Source of the DNA: Bacillota bacterium
GTDB lineage: Bacteria; Bacillota_E; Sulfobacillia; Sulfobacillales; Sulfobacillaceae
DNA: 16,445 nt
Direction of reading: 5' to 3'
Assembly (NCBI GenBank): GCA_021802225.1
Contig: JAKAAS010000003.1
Coordinates: 1-16,445 of the forward strand
Part shown: in pieces, positions 12,867 through 16,445 of the stretch
Position numbering within the stretch: position 1 is the stretch's first letter
Layout: each line of letters starts with the position of its first letter
Made by a program: the position numbers and the translations under genes
The notes under the pieces: generated by a model
Told to the model about the DNA's origin: nothing
Database searches by the model: none
Seen by the model: only the letters and a program-made list of their open reading frames with translations

Positions 12867-12900
12867 ATGCTAGCACAGGGTATCTTTTCCATTGATGGGC

Positions 12901-12906
12901 TATAAT
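12901..12906 (+). promoter_or_regulatory. -10 box of the isochorismatase-fold gene
   Basis: A perfect TATAAT 38 bases before the ATG at 12945. No clear -35 at 16-18 bases and no TGn extension. The SD AAAGGAGG lies between it and the start codon. Confidence 0.5.
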
Positions 12907-12944
12907 AAACGGGATTTCGCGGCACGAAAGGAGGCATTCTTCTG

Positions 12945-13514
12945 ATGGATTCTCTAAGTTTTCCCCGCCAAACTACGGCAGTCATGTTCATTGACATGCA
13001 GAACTCGATAGCGGGCCACGAACAATTCCAGCCGGTTGTCAAACAGTGCCAGCGCCTCTTGGAGACAGCCCGGGCTCATCGTGTGCCGGTGGTGTTTGTC
13101 CATGTCAGGCCGTACGACCACGTCAAACATTCCATGCGGGGGGAGGCGCAAGCGCTATTGTCCCGCCCCGGCGCCAACCCTGCCGACCCGCATGCCTTTG
13201 ATATCATCGGCGCCCTGCCCGTCCTCCCAGAAGACCACGTCGTCACCAAACATGTGCGGAGCGCATTTACGGGGACAGAAATGGACCACCTTCTACGGGC
13301 CATGGCGGTTAGCCATGTAGTCATTGGGGGCATTGCAACCAACATCGGCGTGGAAAGCACGGTCCGGGTGGGGGCAGATCTAGGATATAATTTCACCGTA
13401 GTCGAGGACGCCTGCGCGGCAATGACCCCGGAGGCCCATTTGGCGGCAATCACGTATTCTCTTCCATATTTCGCCCGCATTGCCAAACTTGCTGACCTGC
13501 AATTTAGGGACTAA
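12945..13514 (+). CDS. Isochorismatase-family hydrolase with Gly at the nucleophile position
   Basis: A 189-residue single-domain alpha/beta hydrolase of the isochorismatase/nicotinamidase superfamily. Asp17 in VMFIDMQNS and Lys102 in VVTKHVRSAFTGT are the usual triad members. The motif that normally reads ATNxCVxxT is ATNIGVEST (131-139), so the Cys nucleophile is replaced by Gly135. The siderophore/phenazine enzymes EntB and PhzD also have Gly here and cleave the vinyl ether of isochorismate-type substrates without a covalent intermediate. This suggests a non-amidase reaction or loss of activity; the substrate cannot be told. It starts at ATG 12945 with AAAGGAGG about ten bases upstream and stands alone between ctaA and aacS. 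No siderophore genes are nearby. Confidence 0.87.
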   Translation: MDSLSFPRQTTAVMFIDMQNSIAGHEQFQPVVKQCQRLLETARAHRVPVVFVHVRPYDHVKHSMRGEAQALLSRPGANPADPHAFDIIGALPVLPEDHVVTKHVRSAFTGTEMDHLLRAMAVSHVVIGGIATNIGVESTVRVGADLGYNFTVVEDACAAMTPEAHLAAITYSLPYFARIAKLADLQFRD

Positions 13515-13534
13515 GCTTTGATACAGACACAGAG

Positions 13535-13559
13535 CACCGGGCCGCAACTAGGCCCGGTG
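13535..13559. terminator. Hairpin between the convergent isochorismatase-fold and aacS genes
   Basis: CACCGGGCC (13535-13543) and GGCCCGGTG (13551-13559) form a perfect GC-rich 9-bp stem with a 7-base loop. It follows the TAA at 13514 by 20 bases and the aacS stop by 9 bases on the other strand. T-runs are poor on both sides, but position and strength suit a bidirectional terminator. Confidence 0.7.
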
Positions 13560-13568
13560 TAGCGTGTG

Positions 13569-15542
13569 TTACTTCTTCATCCCGACTTGGGGCTTGACAT
13601 GAGTGGCCAGGTAGGCCACCGCGTCTGGATTCTCCATGGCGCCGATGTTGAACGCCTGCTCTGCTGCGGTGCCCATTAACAGCTTTTTGACGGGAACCTC
13701 CATCTTCTTTCCGTTGAGTGTTTTAGGGATGGACGGCACCACAAAAATCTGGTCCGGCACATGGCGGGGGGACAGCGCTTCACGCAGCCGGCGGCGGAGA
13801 TCGCCAGTCAGAATCATACTGTCGTCCCCGCCGGGTTTTTGGACCACCAACAGGATCAGCCCTTTCTCTATTCCCATGGCCGACAGATCCACCACGAGGC
13901 TGTCCAACACGCGCGCGTCTTCCTCAACCACGCGGTAAAATTCACTCGTGCCCATGCGAATTCCGCCGCGGTTTATGGTGGCATCAGACCGTCCGTAAAT
14001 CACCACACTCCCGTCATCATGGACGAGAATCCAGTCGCCGTGCCTCCAGACACCCGGAAATACATCAAAATAACTAGCGTGGTAGCGGGATTTTGCTGCG
14101 TCATCTCCCCAGAGAAAAAGGGGCATTGAGGGAATCGGGCGGGTAATCACCAATTCTCCCACCTGATTGCGCACCGCATGGCCGCTTTCATCAAAAGCCT
14201 CCACTTTGGACCCCAGATACCGGCACTGAATCTCCCCGCTCCGCACGGGGAGGGTCGGCACGCCACCGACCACAGCGCTGCAGATGTCGGTACCGCCGCT
14301 CAGGGATGTCAGCCACACGTCTGCCATGACTTTTTCATAAACCCAGTCGAACATTTCCGGGGTTAAAGGGGATCCCGTCGAGCCAATAGCCTTAAGGGAC
14401 GCCAGACCAAGGGTGCGGACATCCAGCGACTTCTTCTGGCACATCCCGATATAGGCTGCGCTGGTACCCAGAAAGGTCACCCCGAGCCCTTCAGCCAGCC
14501 GCCACAGGCGGTCCGGTTCGGGGTAGGCCGGATTTCCATCATAGAGCACAATGCTGGCGCCCACCAAGAGACCGGAGACGAGCAGATTCCACATCATCCA
14601 GCCTGTGGTCGTAAACCACATGAAACGGTCCCCATGGCCCAGATCGAGGTGAAAGGCCAGCGCGGCCAGATGCTCCAGCAAAATTCCGGCGTGCCCTTGC
14701 ACAATGGGTTTAGGCAGCCCTGTCGTCCCCGACGAATAGAGAATCCACAGAGGGTGGCTCGCTGCCACCGGTTCGAAACGCAAAGGGGCATCCGAGCGCA
14801 GCGCAGCATAATCTTCGACACCGCTCCCGCACGGTTCATTCCGGAACAAATGGCGGATCATAATCGTATGCCTGACGCTCGGCAGTCCCGCCTGCAGCGC
14901 CTGCACGACCTCTCGGCGGTCATGGGCTTTGCCATTGTACCGGTACCCGTCGATGCAAATCAGTATCTTTGGCTCAATCTGCTGAAATCGGTCCAATACC
15001 GCTTGTGCCCCGAAGTCCGGAGAGCAGCTCGACCAGACGGCTCCCAAACTTGCGCAGGCCAGGAAACCCGCCACGCTCTGAGGAATGTTTGGGACATAAG
15101 CGGCCACCCGGTCACCCAGCCCAACGCCCATGGTCTCCATGGCCCCCCGCACGCGCCGCACTTCTTCATAGAGTTCATCCCACGACCACTGAACCCGCTC
15201 CCCGTCCTCACCTTCGTAAAGCACTGCCAATTCCTGCCCGCGCTGGGTCAGACTGTGTTCCGCATAATTTAGCCGGGCCCCCGGAAACCAGCTGATATCC
15301 GGCATTTGCGCTCCGGCAAGAACTTGCGTGAAGGGCGTGGCTGCCATCACTCCAAAATATTCCCACACACTGTGCCAGAAATCATCAGGATGATCCACGG
15401 ACCATTGCCACAGATCGCTGTATTCCGAAAATTCCAGCTGAGTATGAGCCTTCAGCCATTCTTTGTACTGCGTGATTCTCGCATTCTTGACGCGCGACGG
15501 GCTGGGCGTCCATAAAATCGGCCCCCGCTGCACCTGTTCCAT
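13569..15542 (-). CDS. aacS: Acetoacetyl-CoA synthetase (acetoacetate-CoA ligase)
   Basis: A 657-residue adenylate-forming enzyme making acetoacetyl-CoA from acetoacetate, ATP and CoA, at the length usual for the family. Motifs in order: WFPGARLNYAEH (85-96), ILYSSGTTGLPKPIVQGH (267-284; ATP phosphate loop), MWFTTTGWMMWNLLVS (308-323), LSGGTDICSAVVGGVP (414-429; the family-specific GGTD), WRHGDW (499-504), YGRSDATINRGGIRMGTSEF (516-535) and PKTLNGKKMEVPVKK (606-620) with the C-terminal catalytic Lys near 612. GGTDI and NRGGIRMGTSE set it apart from acetyl-CoA synthetase. The ATG at 15540-15542 is chosen because AAAGGA lies ten bases upstream; other ATGs at 15548 and 15587 fit less well. It would feed ketone bodies or polyhydroxybutyrate breakdown products into acetyl-CoA or lipid metabolism. 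An extended -10 lies at 15603-15611. Confidence 0.93.
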   Translation of the reverse strand: MEQVQRGPILWTPSPSRVKNARITQYKEWLKAHTQLEFSEYSDLWQWSVDHPDDFWHSVWEYFGVMAATPFTQVLAGAQMPDISWFPGARLNYAEHSLTQRGQELAVLYEGEDGERVQWSWDELYEEVRRVRGAMETMGVGLGDRVAAYVPNIPQSVAGFLACASLGAVWSSCSPDFGAQAVLDRFQQIEPKILICIDGYRYNGKAHDRREVVQALQAGLPSVRHTIMIRHLFRNEPCGSGVEDYAALRSDAPLRFEPVAASHPLWILYSSGTTGLPKPIVQGHAGILLEHLAALAFHLDLGHGDRFMWFTTTGWMMWNLLVSGLLVGASIVLYDGNPAYPEPDRLWRLAEGLGVTFLGTSAAYIGMCQKKSLDVRTLGLASLKAIGSTGSPLTPEMFDWVYEKVMADVWLTSLSGGTDICSAVVGGVPTLPVRSGEIQCRYLGSKVEAFDESGHAVRNQVGELVITRPIPSMPLFLWGDDAAKSRYHASYFDVFPGVWRHGDWILVHDDGSVVIYGRSDATINRGGIRMGTSEFYRVVEEDARVLDSLVVDLSAMGIEKGLILLVVQKPGGDDSMILTGDLRRRLREALSPRHVPDQIFVVPSIPKTLNGKKMEVPVKKLLMGTAAEQAFNIGAMENPDAVAYLATHVKPQVGMKK

Positions 15543-15602
15543 CCCCATCCCATCCTTTCGGCCCGGCCGGAGTTTCCCCGGCGGCACGTTCAGGTCTCTA
15601 GT

Positions 15603-15611
15603 ATTATAGCA
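15603..15611 (-). promoter_or_regulatory. Extended -10 promoter of aacS
   Basis: On the minus strand TGCTATAAT is a perfect extended -10. Transcription would start near 15596, about 54 bases before the ATG. A long inverted repeat lies just upstream at 15655-15708. Confidence 0.6.
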
Positions 15612-15654
15612 AGTCCCGTGCCATCTGCAGGAGAAGCCTGCCCGGGAGCGGTCC

Positions 15655-15708
15655 CTCCATGATATAAAACGTCCTTTCCCTCCATGCCAGCCCTGTTATA
15701 TCATGGAG
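15655..15708. repeat. 13-bp perfect inverted repeat in the aacS/EamA divergent region
   Basis: CTCCATGATATAA (15655-15667) and TTATATCATGGAG (15696-15708) are exact reverse complements 28 bases apart. TCCCTCCATG also occurs as a direct repeat at 15652-15661 and 15677-15686, so three related CTCCATG-like sites lie within 60 bases. They sit about 60-110 bases upstream of the aacS start of transcription, and upstream of the transporter gene. A regulator binding site cluster is the likeliest reading. The rest of the gap to 15845 holds a small GCAA-loop hairpin at 15793-15806 and no gene. Confidence 0.6.
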
Positions 15709-15845
15709 AGGCATCAAGCGACAATGCCGCGCGACCAATCCTGCCTGATGTCCTCCGGTTCGCGCCGCGCCAGTCCCCCACCCGCCTCGGATTGCGGGCA
15801 ACCGCAGCTAACTGGGTCCCGATCCCTGATGGCTCGCAAGAAAGG

Positions 15846-16445
15846 ATGAAGCGGAAAACGAGCACCCAGTCCCTTTACGTCGTATTGATGCTGATGGCTG
15901 GCGCCGCGTATGGCGTTGTCACCCCTTTGGTCAAACTCGGCATCACCCACGGTGTACCCGTCACATGGCTGACGCTCGCGCAATATCCGGTGAGTCTCTT
16001 GCTGTTCCAGATAGGCCGGACCGGTGCAGGCCCAAGAGCGCGGCCCCACCTGCAGGACTACTTGGCAATGGCAGCCGTGGGAGCCTTCGGCGCAGGCGTG
16101 TCCCTGACCTATTATCACAGCCTGGCCTTTCTGCCAGGGTCGGTTGGCATCGTGCTGCTGTTTCAGTTTACCTGGATTCTCCCTCTGCTCTCCGGATTGT
16201 TTCACCGTCACTGGCCCAACCGCGCCCAGCGCTACGGCATACTCATTGTCCTGGCGGGGACTGTGATGGCGGGCGGAATCCGCGGATGGATTTTTCCTCT
16301 TCCCGGCATTCTTCTGGGATTGGCATCCGCCGTTCTCTACGCCTTGAGCCTCTTGTTGTCTGGCCGGCTCAGGCCAGATATCTCGCCCTGGTACCGCGCC
16401 GAAATCTCCACCGCCTTCAGCCTCGCCCTTGTCGCCGTGGCCTAC
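15846..16445 (+). CDS. EamA/DMT-superfamily transporter, N-terminal part (runs off right edge)
   Basis: About 200 residues are visible and the frame is open to the window end. The translation is strongly hydrophobic, with six or more membrane segments. It begins MKRKTSTQSLYVVLMLMAGA, followed by AYGVVTPLVKLGITHGVPVT, the typical first helix pair of EamA (RhaT/DMT) permeases. Further along are SLTYYHSLAFLPGSVGIVLL and GILIVLAGTVMAGG, matching the conserved fourth and fifth helices. Such proteins export amino acids, metabolites or nucleotide sugars; the substrate cannot be predicted. The start is uncertain: AAAGG abuts the ATG at 15846 with no spacer, and an in-frame TTG at 15792 has no SD. It diverges from aacS across the inverted-repeat region. 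Confidence 0.82.
   Translation, partial: MKRKTSTQSLYVVLMLMAGAAYGVVTPLVKLGITHGVPVTWLTLAQYPVSLLLFQIGRTGAGPRARPHLQDYLAMAAVGAFGAGVSLTYYHSLAFLPGSVGIVLLFQFTWILPLLSGLFHRHWPNRAQRYGILIVLAGTVMAGGIRGWIFPLPGILLGLASAVLYALSLLLSGRLRPDISPWYRAEISTAFSLALVAVAY

Noticed and set aside
14634..15272. Plus-strand open frame of 212 codons opposite aacS
   Set aside because: Antisense of the well-conserved acetoacetyl-CoA synthetase; composition is unlike a folded protein and it has no promoter or SD.
15609..15845. T-box or other riboswitch in the leader of the EamA transporter
   Set aside because: No T-box consensus or known aptamer core was recognised; the visible symmetry is better explained as protein-binding inverted repeats upstream of aacS.
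15714..16211. Minus-strand open frame of 165 codons at the right end
   Set aside because: Opposite the transporter gene, whose membrane helices are convincing; this frame reads as low-complexity Gln/His/Gly-rich protein without motifs.

Overview
This window looks like part of the chromosome of a Gram-positive (Firmicutes-type) bacterium. The clues are strong GGAGG ribosome binding sites, vegetative TATAAT boxes (several of the extended TGn type), frequent GTG/TTG starts and sigma factors of the SigH type. Moderately high GC, heme A synthesis and mostly monocistronic respiratory and acyl-CoA genes would fit a thermoacidophile such as Sulfobacillus. That placement is an inference from gene content, not a match.

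Layout. The window opens inside a SigH-like sigma factor gene (minus strand) that diverges from an AIF-like FAD oxidoreductase (487-1677). Next come a PDZ-less HtrA-type serine protease and a WrbA quinone reductase, both on the minus strand and probably co-transcribed. An ECF sigma factor gene (3616-4204) is broken by a single-base frameshift. It is followed by a stand-alone GntR-like winged-helix protein and two unrecognised small membrane proteins that overlap tail to tail.

The central part (about 5990-9530) is a tight four-gene operon: an exopolyphosphatase/GppA-type phosphatase, two thymidylate-kinase-like P-loop proteins in tandem, and a free-standing HD domain of the kind normally fused to Ppx. 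The Ppx protein has lost the His-Asp pair in its own C-terminal HD domain, while the free-standing protein keeps it. The second kinase has Arg in place of the Walker A Lys. Together these read as a split phosphohydrolase plus an active/inactive kinase pair, and they are the best candidate here for an uncharacterised system, perhaps acting on polyphosphate or nucleotides.

The right-hand part holds an ACT-domain malic enzyme (minus), a second SigH-like sigma factor (plus), heme A synthase CtaA (minus), an isochorismatase-fold hydrolase with Gly at the nucleophile position (plus), acetoacetyl-CoA synthetase (minus) and the start of an EamA/DMT transporter that runs off the right edge. The genes are packed closely: three convergent pairs overlap at their 3' ends, one sharing a CTAG that supplies both stop codons inside a terminator hairpin. 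Several genes have an ideal Shine-Dalgarno sequence placed not before an ATG but 6-8 nt before an in-frame ATT or ATC, which raises the question of non-AUG initiation. No tRNA, rRNA, CRISPR array, transposase or insertion sequence was seen.
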